Notes under the pieces: generated by a model
What the model was told of the DNA's origin: nothing
Seen by the model: only the letters and a program-made list of their open reading frames with translations
Databases searched by the model: none
Made by a program: the position numbers and the translations under genes
In this document: positions 8,085 to 16,063 of the stretch, one piece after another
How positions within the stretch are numbered: position 1 is the first letter of the stretch
Layout: each line of letters opens with the position of its first letter
Assembly (NCBI GenBank): GCA_045629285.1
Contig: JAZQQY010000027.1
Span: forward strand, 1 to 27,817
DNA: 27,817 nt
Direction: 5' to 3'
Source: UBA1723 sp045629285
GTDB taxonomy: Bacteria > Bacteroidota > Bacteroidia > Bacteroidales > Paludibacteraceae

Positions 8085-10070
8085 TTAATAATAAATCGCA
8101 AACAACGCAATTGCAAGAACGCCCATCAAGAAGCCCCAAGCATACTGCTGTAGATTACCACTCTGAACATCACGAATGTCGTAAGACAACTCACGAGAGA
8201 TCCATGCCAATAGATCCATGAATCCGTCGATCACATGACGATCAAACCATGCGATTGCTGTACAGATACCACCGAAGATAATTCTACGAGTGATGAACAA
8301 ATAGATCTCGTCGATAAGGAATCTTCTCTTTGCTGATTCATAGAAACATCCAAAGAAGTTAGAAGCCTTCTCTCCCTTATCATTGCTCTCGTCATAGTTC
8401 CTATACATATATCTTGCTATTAAGATACCAATAGCCGCAACCACAATACTAGCACCTGCGATCGGCCAATTCATATGCAAATGGAATCCTGCTCTATCAG
8501 CAGTGATTCTAGATGAGAACAACTGGAACACAGCATCGGAAATTGGAGCGAAGAATGTGTAGCATGTGAACAAAGATAGGACAATCAAAGGGAATGTCAT
8601 ATTCTTTGGTGCCTCGTGTGGAGTGTGATGCACATGAGCCTCGTTTTCTGAGTACCAGAAAATGCGGTAATACAAACGGAACATATAGAATGCTGTAAGA
8701 CCAGCAACAAATGCCTGACATGCATACAAAACTGGATCATGATAGAATGCAGCAACCAAAATCTCATCCTTAGAGAAGAATCCTGAGAATGGAGGAATAC
8801 CTGCGATAGCCAAACATGAAATTAAGAATGTCAAATGAGTGATAGGCATATACTTGCGAAGATTTCCCATAGCGTTCATCTCATTTGAATGAACAGCATG
8901 GATAATACATCCAGCACCCATGAACAAACAAGCCTTGAACATCGCATGAGTGAACAAGTGCCACATTGATGCCATATAGCCTAGACAACCCTCCTCTTCA
9001 CTTGTATATTCAGAAACTGCTAGAGCGACAAACATATAGGCAATCTGAGAGATTGTAGAGAATGCAAGCACGCGCTTGATATCTGTCTGAGTACAAGCAA
9101 TAATTGCAGCGAACAACGAAGTGAATGCTCCGATATAACCGATAAGCTTCAATACCGGTTCAGCCTCAAAGTAGTAAACAGGGAACATTCTTGCTACCAA
9201 GAATACACCTGCAACGACCATTGTAGCGGCGTGGATAAGCGCAGATGCAGGAGTCGGACCTTCCATTGCATCTGGCAACCAGATGTGGAATGGGAACATA
9301 GCTGACTTACCGGCACCTCCTAAGAAGATCAAGAACATTGCGATTGATGACACTGACAATCCCATGAAAGTGACGCCACACATTGTATTATTCACCAATG
9401 TAACGTGATTGTCTGCTACAGCTGTCAACTTCAAGAAGTCGAATGTCTCTGTGTAGAAAGACAAAATCAAAATACCGATCAAGAAGAACATATCAGCAAA
9501 ACGAGTTACGATGAATGCCTTCTTTGCAGCAGCTACTGCAGATGGTTTGATGAAATAGAAGCTGATCAATAGGAATGATGAAACACCCACAAGCTCCCAG
9601 AAGATATACATCTGGAAAATGTTAGTTGCAACAACCAATCCCATCATCGCAAATGTAAATAATGAAAGAACTGCATAGTAACGTGGGAAGCCCTCCTCAC
9701 CGTGCATATAGCCCAATGAATAGATATGAACCATAAGCGAAACAGTAGAGATAACCACCAACATCATTGCAGAGATTGGATCAAGCAAGAATCCGATTGA
9801 GATAACCAACTTATCTGTCATTCTCAACCAATCCTGGTTGAACAATACGAACTGCTGATATCCGTTAGCACCATCACCTACTCCTAGGAAGAAATAGTTG
9901 ATGGAGATGTAGTACGAAATGCAAGCTACAACAACAAGACCAGCAGTACCGATCAAGCCCCAAGTTTCAGGCTTTGACTTAAATAGCTTATTGCCAAGAA
10001 GTCCGATTGTCAAGAACATCAAGAATGGCAACGCCAATACTATCGGAGATAAACTAGTGATCGTTTCCAT
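8085..10070 (-). CDS. nuoL: NADH-quinone oxidoreductase (complex I) subunit L
   Basis: The largest antiporter-like subunit of complex I, 661 residues, carrying the distal proton channel and the long lateral helix at the C-terminus. Visible hallmarks: E159 in YIFWELVGVSSFLL, K255 in GGAGKSAMFPFHIWLPDAM, then GPTPASALIHAATMV with H280, and the C-terminal-half motif GIPPFSGFFSKDEI. The final ~70 residues contain a long amphipathic/hydrophobic tail (ISRELSYDIRDVQSGNLQQY, then a last membrane segment), as expected for the lateral helix and its anchoring TM16. It starts 6 bases after the nuoK stop, without a Shine-Dalgarno motif. Confidence 0.97.
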   Translation of the reverse strand: METITSLSPIVLALPFLMFLTIGLLGNKLFKSKPETWGLIGTAGLVVVACISYYISINYFFLGVGDGANGYQQFVLFNQDWLRMTDKLVISIGFLLDPISAMMLVVISTVSLMVHIYSLGYMHGEEGFPRYYAVLSLFTFAMMGLVVATNIFQMYIFWELVGVSSFLLISFYFIKPSAVAAAKKAFIVTRFADMFFLIGILILSFYTETFDFLKLTAVADNHVTLVNNTMCGVTFMGLSVSSIAMFLIFLGGAGKSAMFPFHIWLPDAMEGPTPASALIHAATMVVAGVFLVARMFPVYYFEAEPVLKLIGYIGAFTSLFAAIIACTQTDIKRVLAFSTISQIAYMFVALAVSEYTSEEEGCLGYMASMWHLFTHAMFKACLFMGAGCIIHAVHSNEMNAMGNLRKYMPITHLTFLISCLAIAGIPPFSGFFSKDEILVAAFYHDPVLYACQAFVAGLTAFYMFRLYYRIFWYSENEAHVHHTPHEAPKNMTFPLIVLSLFTCYTFFAPISDAVFQLFSSRITADRAGFHLHMNWPIAGASIVVAAIGILIARYMYRNYDESNDKGEKASNFFGCFYESAKRRFLIDEIYLFITRRIIFGGICTAIAWFDRHVIDGFMDLLAWISRELSYDIRDVQSGNLQQYAWGFLMGVLAIALFAIYY

Positions 10071-10076
10071 ATCTTA

Positions 10077-10385
10077 TTAGTTCTTTAATTCGTTAATACT
10101 ACCTACACGAACGTTCTTCAACTTTCTGTAGACACTGATAATGATAGAGATTGCAATTGCAGTTTCAGCAGCAGCAACTACGATAACGAACAAACTATAC
10201 ATATATCCCTCCAAACGGTCTGGATATAGGAATCTGTTGAACACAACGAAGTTGATGTTTACTGCGTTAAGAATAAGTTCAATCGCCATCAAAATACCGA
10301 TAAGATTCTTTCTTACCATAAAGCCATACACACCAATAAAGAATAGAAGTGTGCTGACTGCCAAATATGCTTCAACTGGTATCAT
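10077..10385 (-). CDS. nuoK: NADH-quinone oxidoreductase (complex I) subunit K
   Basis: Small three-helix membrane subunit of complex I (MrpC-like), 102 residues with the start used here. The two conserved membrane glutamates are present: E36 in ILMAIELILN and E74 in VAAAETAIAI. A longer frame begins at a TTG at 10415 inside nuoJ. I chose the ATG at 10385 because it gives the normal family length and follows a strong purine-rich site, AAAGGAGGAGGAATAAG, that overlaps the nuoJ stop codon. The ATG is one base past that stop, so translation is probably coupled. Confidence 0.95.
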   Translation of the reverse strand: MIPVEAYLAVSTLLFFIGVYGFMVRKNLIGILMAIELILNAVNINFVVFNRFLYPDRLEGYMYSLFVIVVAAAETAIAISIIISVYRKLKNVRVGSINELKN

Positions 10386-10386
10386 C

Positions 10387-10923
10387 TTATTCCTCCTCCT
10401 TTGATTTAGTTGCAACTACAATCGAACCTACGATACATGCCAAAAGCAAGATGCTGACTGCCTCGAATGCCAACAAGTACTGATACTTGTCAGTTCCCAT
10501 TAGAGTTCTACCAATCATCTCCATATCTACCAATGCAGAAGCTTCATCCGCGTTCTCATTGGCAACGAAGTCGAACTTGCTCATAGTCACGAAAGCGAAA
10601 ACTGCACCTGCCAAAGCGGCAAAACCTGCAACTGCCTTGTTCACAAACGATGTCTCCTCTGTATCTGTACCAAGATTCTTGACCAACATGATGGCAAAAA
10701 TCAACAACACAAGAATACCTCCTGCATATACAGACAACTGAACTGCTGCAATGAACTCATAGTTGAGTGTCAAATATAGACCTGCAACACCGAACAGAGT
10801 AAAGAACAAATAAGTAGCGGCACGAAGAATCTTTGTCGACGCTACGGACATGAATCCGCAAACGAGGATCACCGCTGATAGTATTAGAAATACTACGTTA
10901 TTAGCTGTCAAATATTCTGCCAT
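10387..10923 (-). CDS. nuoJ: NADH-quinone oxidoreductase (complex I) subunit J
   Basis: Membrane subunit of complex I, 178 residues with five hydrophobic segments. The family signature AAVQLSVYAGGILVLLIFAI, which in known structures holds the pi-bulge helix involved in coupling, lies near residues 59-78. A hydrophilic, Asp/Glu-rich loop follows before the last helix. The C-terminal KSKEEE codons double as the Shine-Dalgarno region for nuoK. The ATG lies two bases beyond the nuoI stop, with no ribosome-binding motif of its own. Confidence 0.95.
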   Translation of the reverse strand: MAEYLTANNVVFLILSAVILVCGFMSVASTKILRAATYLFFTLFGVAGLYLTLNYEFIAAVQLSVYAGGILVLLIFAIMLVKNLGTDTEETSFVNKAVAGFAALAGAVFAFVTMSKFDFVANENADEASALVDMEMIGRTLMGTDKYQYLLAFEAVSILLLACIVGSIVVATKSKEEE

Positions 10924-10925
10924 TT

Positions 10926-11438
10926 TTACTGTTGTTTTTGGTCAGGAAGAGCCTCTGCCTTAGGAGCCGCAACAACTGGCTTCTTTTCAGCCATCTTGCT
11001 TCCCTCTGGGTTCAACTGCTTCACCAACATTGAACGATTAAACACTGCGTGCTCAAAATTGTTAGTCCACTTGATAGCCTTCGACGGACAAGACTGTGTA
11101 CATAGCGAACAGAAAGTACAGCTTCCTAGGTCGTACATATACTTGTCAAGCACCTTCTTTGGCTTTCCGTCCTCAGTAGTGATGCTCTTTGTGATCACTT
11201 CCAACGACTGATTCGGACAGTTTCTTGCACATAGACCACAACCAGTACACTTGTGCTCGTTGTTGTCGTTCATATCAAAGACAAGCTCTCCACGGAATCT
11301 CTCGAACTGACGTGCAGTCTCACGATCCTCAGGATACTCCTCTGTAACCTTTTTTCTCCAGAAGTTGAGGTTTGTGATGTACATACCCTGCAACAACGCA
11401 TACATTCCAGAGAAAAGATCTTTTATATAATTAATCAT
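10926..11438 (-). CDS. nuoI: NADH-quinone oxidoreductase (complex I) subunit I, 8Fe ferredoxin-type
   Basis: Peripheral-arm subunit carrying two [4Fe-4S] clusters that pass electrons towards NuoB; 170 residues. The two cluster motifs are intact: CTGCGLCARNCP (C64, C67, C70, C74) and CTFCSLCTQSCP (C107, C110, C113, C117). The last ~25 residues form a Lys/Ala/Pro-rich tail (MAEKKPVVAAPKAEALPDQ) that looks disordered. An AGGAGG lies only two bases before the ATG, an unusually short spacing. Because NuoE, F and G are not encoded here, this subunit is a plausible entry point for electrons from a ferredoxin-like donor; that is inference. Confidence 0.96.
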   Translation of the reverse strand: MINYIKDLFSGMYALLQGMYITNLNFWRKKVTEEYPEDRETARQFERFRGELVFDMNDNNEHKCTGCGLCARNCPNQSLEVITKSITTEDGKPKKVLDKYMYDLGSCTFCSLCTQSCPSKAIKWTNNFEHAVFNRSMLVKQLNPEGSKMAEKKPVVAAPKAEALPDQKQQ

Positions 11439-11459
11439 AACCTCCTAAATAAAGTTGTT

Positions 11460-12545
11460 TTACATATATGCCACCCACAAAGCCATCAAAAGCATGTTGA
11501 GCAAGCTGATTGGCATCAATATCTTCCACTCCAAGTGTAGCAACTGATCGATTCTCAAACGAGGGAATGACCATCTTACCCACAAGCTTAGCATTACCAA
11601 GCTGAATGCCTTAGCAAAGAACCACAACCATGTAGGAATCATATCCATAACATCGTTGAAGCCTGCTGCCCAATCAGCATTGATGTGCAATGGCTGCCAA
11701 CCGCCCAAGAATACCATTGTTCCGATACCTGCGATAGTGAACATGTTGACATACTCACCAACGTAGAACAAACCGAATGTGATACCTGAGTACTCGATGT
11801 GGTAACCAGCTGTCAACTCTGACTCTGCCTCCGGAAGGTCGAAAGGTCCACGGTTTGTCTCGGCGTGACCAGCGATCAAATAGATGATCATGGCTACAAT
11901 AGCGAATGGAGACTGGAACAAGAACCATGCCGACTCCTGTGCCTCGATCAATCCAGACAACTGCATTGTACCGCCTAGGATAACCATTGTAAGCAATGAC
12001 AAACCTGCTGAAAGCTCATAGCTGACTAGCTGAGCACCAGCACGCATTGCACCAATCATTGTATACTTATTGTTGGAAGACCAACCTGCCAACAAAATAC
12101 CAACTACTCCAAGAGATGAGATTGCAAGGATATAGAACACACCGACGTTGAAGTCGACACCGATCAAATCTTTGCTGAACTCAAGAGCTCCGAATGTACA
12201 AAGTGAACCGATAATCACTAGGAACAAGGCTGTGAAGAACAAGAATTTATCATTCTTCTTCAACGAGAAGATGATCTCCTTCAAAAGGATCTTGATCATA
12301 TCGGCGAATGGCTGAATCAATCCCCACAAACCAGCTCTGGTAGGTCCAAGACGACACTGATAATAAGCACAAATCTTTCTCTCCAAGATGATCAAGATAA
12401 GTGCGATCACTGCATATAGAGCTAGAAAACCTACACCGATTAGGATATACTCTATCCAAGTAGTCGCTGTATCTCCACAAAGATCCAACAAACCTTCGTG
12501 AATCATCTTTAATATTCCACCGACTTCTAAAATACTTTCTTTCAT
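11460..12545 (-). CDS. nuoH: NADH-quinone oxidoreductase (complex I) subunit H
   Basis: Membrane subunit joining the peripheral arm to the pump modules and lining the quinone channel; 361 residues with about eight to nine hydrophobic segments. The most conserved loops are intact: ERKICAYYQCRLGPTRAG at 55-72, and the acidic loop AETNRGPFDLPEAESELTAG at about 228-247, followed by EYSG. It starts with ATG at 12545, 11 bases after the nuoCD stop, with no nuoG, nuoE or nuoF between them. The N-terminus has a ~20-residue extension before the first membrane segment. Confidence 0.97.
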   Translation of the reverse strand: MKESILEVGGILKMIHEGLLDLCGDTATTWIEYILIGVGFLALYAVIALILIILERKICAYYQCRLGPTRAGLWGLIQPFADMIKILLKEIIFSLKKNDKFLFFTALFLVIIGSLCTFGALEFSKDLIGVDFNVGVFYILAISSLGVVGILLAGWSSNNKYTMIGAMRAGAQLVSYELSAGLSLLTMVILGGTMQLSGLIEAQESAWFLFQSPFAIVAMIIYLIAGHAETNRGPFDLPEAESELTAGYHIEYSGITFGLFYVGEYVNMFTIAGIGTMVFLGGWQPLHINADWAAGFNDVMDMIPTWLWFFAKAFSLVMLSLWVRWSFPRLRIDQLLHLEWKILMPISLLNMLLMALWVAYM

Positions 12546-12556
12546 ATCTGTGAATA

Positions 12557-14182
12557 TTATCTGTCAATACATGGAATTACATAGTCAAGAGAACCTCCGA
12601 TCATGATCAAATCCGCAATCTTAGTATCCTTACAGATTGGATCCAAACCAGATACAGCAACCATACTTGGAGAACGGAAGTGAATTCTGTATGGCGACTT
12701 GTCACCAGCACTCTTCAAGTAAACTCCGAAATCACCACGTGCGTTCTCAACTCTCTGATAGTACTCTCCTTCCGGAACCTTGACGATTGCAGGAACCTTT
12801 GCACGGAAATCTCCCTCAGGAATTCTGTCGATAAGCTGCTCGATAATCTTAAGCGACTCCTCGATCTCCTCCAAACGGATCATATATCGGTCGATTGTGT
12901 CTCCACCTTCGTGAAGGATCTCCTTGAAATCAACCTCTGAATAAGCTGCGTATGGAGCAATCTTTCTGACATCACAATGCCATCCGGAAGCACGACCGTT
13001 AGGACCACTCATACCAAGAGCAACTGCATCTTCCTTCTTAAGCAAACCGCAGTTGATCATTCGTCCGCGAGCAATCGGGTTGCCTGTGAACAATGTGTGG
13101 TACTCCTTGATCATATTTCTCAAGTAAGGAATGAACTCCTTTACTCTGTTGACGAAGTTTGGATGGATATCCTGAGCGACACCACCGATGACATAGTAGT
13201 TGACCATCAAACGTCCACCTGCAGTCTCCTGGAAGATATCCATGATCTTTTCACGATCACGCATACCGTAGATGAAGGCTGTGATCGACCCCATATCATT
13301 ACACATACATGCCCAACCCAACAAGTGGCTGGCGATACGGTTCAACTCGTCAAAGATTGTACGGATGTATTCGGCTCTCTTAGGAATCTCAAGACCCATA
13401 GCCTTCTCCACACACATACATAGAGCATGACGGTTCATGCTACCGCATAGGTAGTCGAAACGCTCTGTAAGGAATAGCATCTGAGGATAAGTCATGCTCT
13501 CCATCATCTTCTCTATTCCACGGTGGATGTAACCGAAGTTAGGATCGATCTTCTTGATTGTCTCACCATCTAGGGAAACTCTCAAATGTAAAACTCCGTG
13601 TGTAGATGGGTGCTGTGGACCGAAGTTAACCACATACTCATTCTTACCGAAAAGTTGTGTATGATTCTCTACGATATCTCCATTTCTATCAAGTGTGATA
13701 GAAGGGACATCCTCACAAGCATCCATGCTGTGTACCTGAGAAGGAATACCCTCGTTTGGCGTATTGTCGTAGTTCTTTCTCAATGGATATCCGACCCAAT
13801 CCGGACGCAAGAAAAGTCTGCGCATATCAGGATGGTTCAAGAAACGGATTCCGTAGAAATCGTAAGCTTCACGCTCATATAGGTTGGCACTCTTCCAAAT
13901 GTCGGAAACAGTCTCGATGATTGGATTCTCTACATCTGTAGTATTTGTCTTAAGCACCAAAAATTTACTCATGTCTGACGACTTGGAAATGTGGTAGACA
14001 ACCTCAAAGTTCTCCACATTATCGACAGCAGTAAGGTTGATCAGGTAATCCCAACCGTCTTTGAACAAAGACTCACAAACCTTATGCAAATCGTTCTTAT
14101 CGACGCTAACCATTGTGTCTGCAGCTTCAATCTTTGTGCAAGAAGACGAAACAGACTGCATCAATTTCAATGTTTTCTCCAT
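12557..14182 (-). CDS. nuoCD: Fused NADH-quinone oxidoreductase subunits C and D
   Basis: A single 541-residue chain joins the 30-kDa (NuoC) and 49-kDa (NuoD) subunits of the quinone-reducing module. The NuoC part spans about 1-150, with the signature SANLYEREAYDFYGIRF and then DMRRLFLRPDWVGYPLRK. A ~30-residue linker follows. The NuoD part starts near 183 with VVNFGPQHPSTHGVLHLR, whose His residues (around H191) line the quinone site, followed by RFDYLCGSMN (Y244, at the usual quinone-binding Tyr). It ends in GSLDYVIPCIDR, like other NuoD C-termini. The ATG overlaps the nuoB stop (TAATG) and is preceded by GAAGGAGGAGC, so translation is probably coupled to nuoB. Confidence 0.97.
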   Translation of the reverse strand: MEKTLKLMQSVSSSCTKIEAADTMVSVDKNDLHKVCESLFKDGWDYLINLTAVDNVENFEVVYHISKSSDMSKFLVLKTNTTDVENPIIETVSDIWKSANLYEREAYDFYGIRFLNHPDMRRLFLRPDWVGYPLRKNYDNTPNEGIPSQVHSMDACEDVPSITLDRNGDIVENHTQLFGKNEYVVNFGPQHPSTHGVLHLRVSLDGETIKKIDPNFGYIHRGIEKMMESMTYPQMLFLTERFDYLCGSMNRHALCMCVEKAMGLEIPKRAEYIRTIFDELNRIASHLLGWACMCNDMGSITAFIYGMRDREKIMDIFQETAGGRLMVNYYVIGGVAQDIHPNFVNRVKEFIPYLRNMIKEYHTLFTGNPIARGRMINCGLLKKEDAVALGMSGPNGRASGWHCDVRKIAPYAAYSEVDFKEILHEGGDTIDRYMIRLEEIEESLKIIEQLIDRIPEGDFRAKVPAIVKVPEGEYYQRVENARGDFGVYLKSAGDKSPYRIHFRSPSMVAVSGLDPICKDTKIADLIMIGGSLDYVIPCIDR

Positions 14183-14844
14183 TATTCTGCTCCTCCTTCT
14201 TTCAATTGATTATTTTCACATGCAGGAGTTGCGATAGTACCGTCAGAGTTGTACTTAGTCAAGATAACCGAACCTGTTTCAGGCTTCTTAGGCATCTTGA
14301 AGATAGACTCTACACGAATCTTTCTCTGCAACTGCATCATTGCGTATAGCATTGCTTCTGGACGTGGAGGACAACCTGGGACGTAAACGTCGACAGGGAT
14401 AATCTTATCCACTCCTTCAACCACATGGTATGAATTCTTGAATGGTCCACCGGAAACAGTACAACCACCAACTGCAATTACATACTTAGGCTCTGACATC
14501 TGGTCGTAAAGACGACGCAATACAGGAGCCATCTTCTTTGTAATCGTACCAGAAACGAAAATGACATCTGCCTGACGCGGAGAGTTACGAGTAACCTCAA
14601 AACCGAAACGAGCAAAGTCGTGACGTGCAGCAGCTACACACATGAACTCAATACCACAACATGATGTTGCAAATGTCAAAGGCCATACAGAGTATGAGCG
14701 TCCCCAGTTGACAACCTTATCCAACGGTGCGACTTGAATGCCGACACCACCTTTCTCTAGTTCGTCAATATACTTCTGAAGCGACTCGTTGTCTCTGAAG
14801 TCCTCAGTCTTCATCGACCTGATCTTAATATCCTTTACTTCCAT
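14182..14844 (-). CDS. nuoB: NADH-quinone oxidoreductase (complex I) subunit B
   Basis: Peripheral-arm subunit holding the terminal N2 [4Fe-4S] cluster that reduces quinone; 220 residues with the start used here. Cluster ligands are visible: the adjacent cysteines of TSCCGIEF (C62, C63), AVGGCTVSGG (C128) and VPGCPPRPE (C158). The longest frame opens at a TTG (14865) inside nuoA. I prefer the ATG at 14844, which has AAAGGAG seven bases upstream and overlaps the nuoA stop by ten bases. The C-terminal ~45 residues are a polar extension beyond the conserved fold. Confidence 0.96.
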   Translation of the reverse strand: MEVKDIKIRSMKTEDFRDNESLQKYIDELEKGGVGIQVAPLDKVVNWGRSYSVWPLTFATSCCGIEFMCVAAARHDFARFGFEVTRNSPRQADVIFVSGTITKKMAPVLRRLYDQMSEPKYVIAVGGCTVSGGPFKNSYHVVEGVDKIIPVDVYVPGCPPRPEAMLYAMMQLQRKIRVESIFKMPKKPETGSVILTKYNSDGTIATPACENNQLKEGGAE

Positions 14845-15188
14845 TCCAACGCTCCTTTCTTCCAAGCATAAGCCAAACCTAGCACAAGAATCAACAAGAA
14901 GAACAAAATAGCGAAGATTCCGTCAGGACCGAGTGCCTTAGTGATTGTTGCCCAAGGGAACAACAATACTGTTTCCACATCGAACATAAGGAACAACAGC
15001 GCAAATAGGTAATAACCTGGTTTGAACTGCAACCACGATGTGCCTCGGGTCGGAATACCACACTCATATGGCTCTCCCTTCTGTGCATTCTTACTCTTTG
15101 GCGCCAATAGCCAGCCAATAGCAACGGCAGCTCCTACCATCACCATGGCCGTGATCATCACGACTACAAAGATTTCACTTGAACCCAT
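14835..15188 (-). CDS. nuoA: NADH-quinone oxidoreductase (complex I) subunit A; first gene of the operon
   Basis: Three-helix membrane subunit of complex I, 117 residues. The quinone-cavity loop motif GEPYECGIP (residues 38-46) and the acidic TM2 motif LMFDVETVLLFPW (D70, E72) are intact. It is the first gene of the nuo operon. No nuoE, nuoF or nuoG precedes it. I found no good match to the Bacteroidota promoter consensus in the bases upstream, so its promoter is undetermined. Confidence 0.96.
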   Translation of the reverse strand: MGSSEIFVVVMITAMVMVGAAVAIGWLLAPKSKNAQKGEPYECGIPTRGTSWLQFKPGYYLFALLFLMFDVETVLLFPWATITKALGPDGIFAILFFLLILVLGLAYAWKKGALEWK

Positions 15189-15826
15189 TGTTATTATTGT
15201 TTATTATTTATTTATTCAACATAAAAAAAGACTACAACAAATCAACCTATTTGATTTATCATAGCCTCAACTCTTATATAAAACGATATTATCAGACTTG
15301 CTGACGGATAAATATGCGGAAAAATGTACCGAGCCAACCTGCCCAGCACATGCAAATGCAACCACATTACACATCATCTTTATGTCTATTTTTTGTATCA
15401 TTTTATAGTTATATCACAACGCTTTTCCGACCGTTTTTTATTAAAAAAGTCGACAAAGCACGAATATGCAGAATATTCAACAACAAAAATGATAAAGAAT
15501 TTTTAGTCTTGCAAGCAAAAAAAGAAGAATTTTTCTTTCATTTTGTAGCCATTCATGCGTTTTTCAACACTTTTTTGAAGCGAAATCACACGCTTTACTC
15601 ATAAACAGTTTACAATTGAAAACAAACTGACACTTTTTTCTTTCAGTTTTAAATACGTTTGTTTCAAAACCAAACATTTTGTAATTTCTAGCAAAAGGCG
15701 AAAAAAAATATCAATCAAATCCTCAAAATCATCTTTTTTTGATAACACAATCAGCTTCCTCGCCGTTGGCGGCACATAATTTCACCCTACGTTAGCTTTT
15801 TCCTCGCTCCGCTTCGTAAAGACACT
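15189..15826. other. Gene-free, AT-rich spacer upstream of nuoA
   Basis: No credible gene: short frames here are low-complexity and lack family features. The spacer must hold the nuo promoter, but scanning the minus strand for TAnnTTTG found no exact match; TTGATTTG at 15238-15245 is one base off. Homopolymeric A and T runs are frequent between about 15480 and 15740. Confidence 0.5.
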
Positions 15827-15940
15827 CGTTTCCGACACCAAATTTTCTGCGTTGCATAAAATCCCGTTTCCGACACCATTTTTGCAATGTAAAAAATGGT
15901 GTCGGCCACCCTCGCCTCGCGACATAGGGGTGCAGCCCCT
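15827..15940. repeat. Repeat- and hairpin-rich intergenic patch
   Basis: The 14-base word CGTTTCCGACACCA occurs twice in direct orientation (15827-15840 and 15865-15878). Part of the second copy forms a perfect 14-base inverted repeat (15870-15883 with 15892-15905, 8-base loop). A further short hairpin, AGGGG/CCCCT, lies at 15926-15940. Base composition from here to about 15990 is visibly richer in G and C than the flanks. I suspect a dispersed intergenic element because this architecture looks non-coding and self-contained, but its copy number cannot be judged from one window. Confidence 0.6.
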
Positions 15941-16002
15941 TGGCATTGATTCCCAGCCGAGTACCTCTTTCCCCACAGGGGGGGATGGGGCTGAATAAAA
16001 AA

Positions 16003-16027
16003 AGAGACGCCCCAACAGAGCGTCCCT
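16003..16027 (-). terminator. Terminator of the ruvC / two-component unit
   Basis: Eight-base stem (16003-16010 with 16020-16027, one G-U pair, 9-base loop), followed on the minus strand by a run of seven T. It lies about 37 bases past the response-regulator stop and ends that transcript. Confidence 0.75.
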
Positions 16028-16063
16028 ATATTCAGCATTCTGAATTTCAAATTCTGCATTTCA

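Noticed and set aside
10386..10415. Upstream TTG start for nuoK adding ten residues
   Set aside because: The ATG at 10385 gives the normal family length and has a strong Shine-Dalgarno site directly ahead; the extension lies in nuoJ.
12680..14349. Plus-strand frames of up to 148 codons opposite nuoCD and nuoB
   Set aside because: Antisense to strongly conserved complex I genes; no resemblance to known proteins.
15314..15604. Plus-strand frame of 96 codons in the gap upstream of nuoA
   Set aside because: The product is rich in Phe, Lys and Asn from A/T tracts, has no family resemblance, no promoter or ribosome-binding site, and an overlapping alternative frame of similar quality.
15782..16059. 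Overlapping minus-strand frames of 77-90 codons across the repeat patch
   Set aside because: They run through the inverted repeats and the terminator hairpin 16003-16027, so they are better explained as translation of a non-coding repeat.
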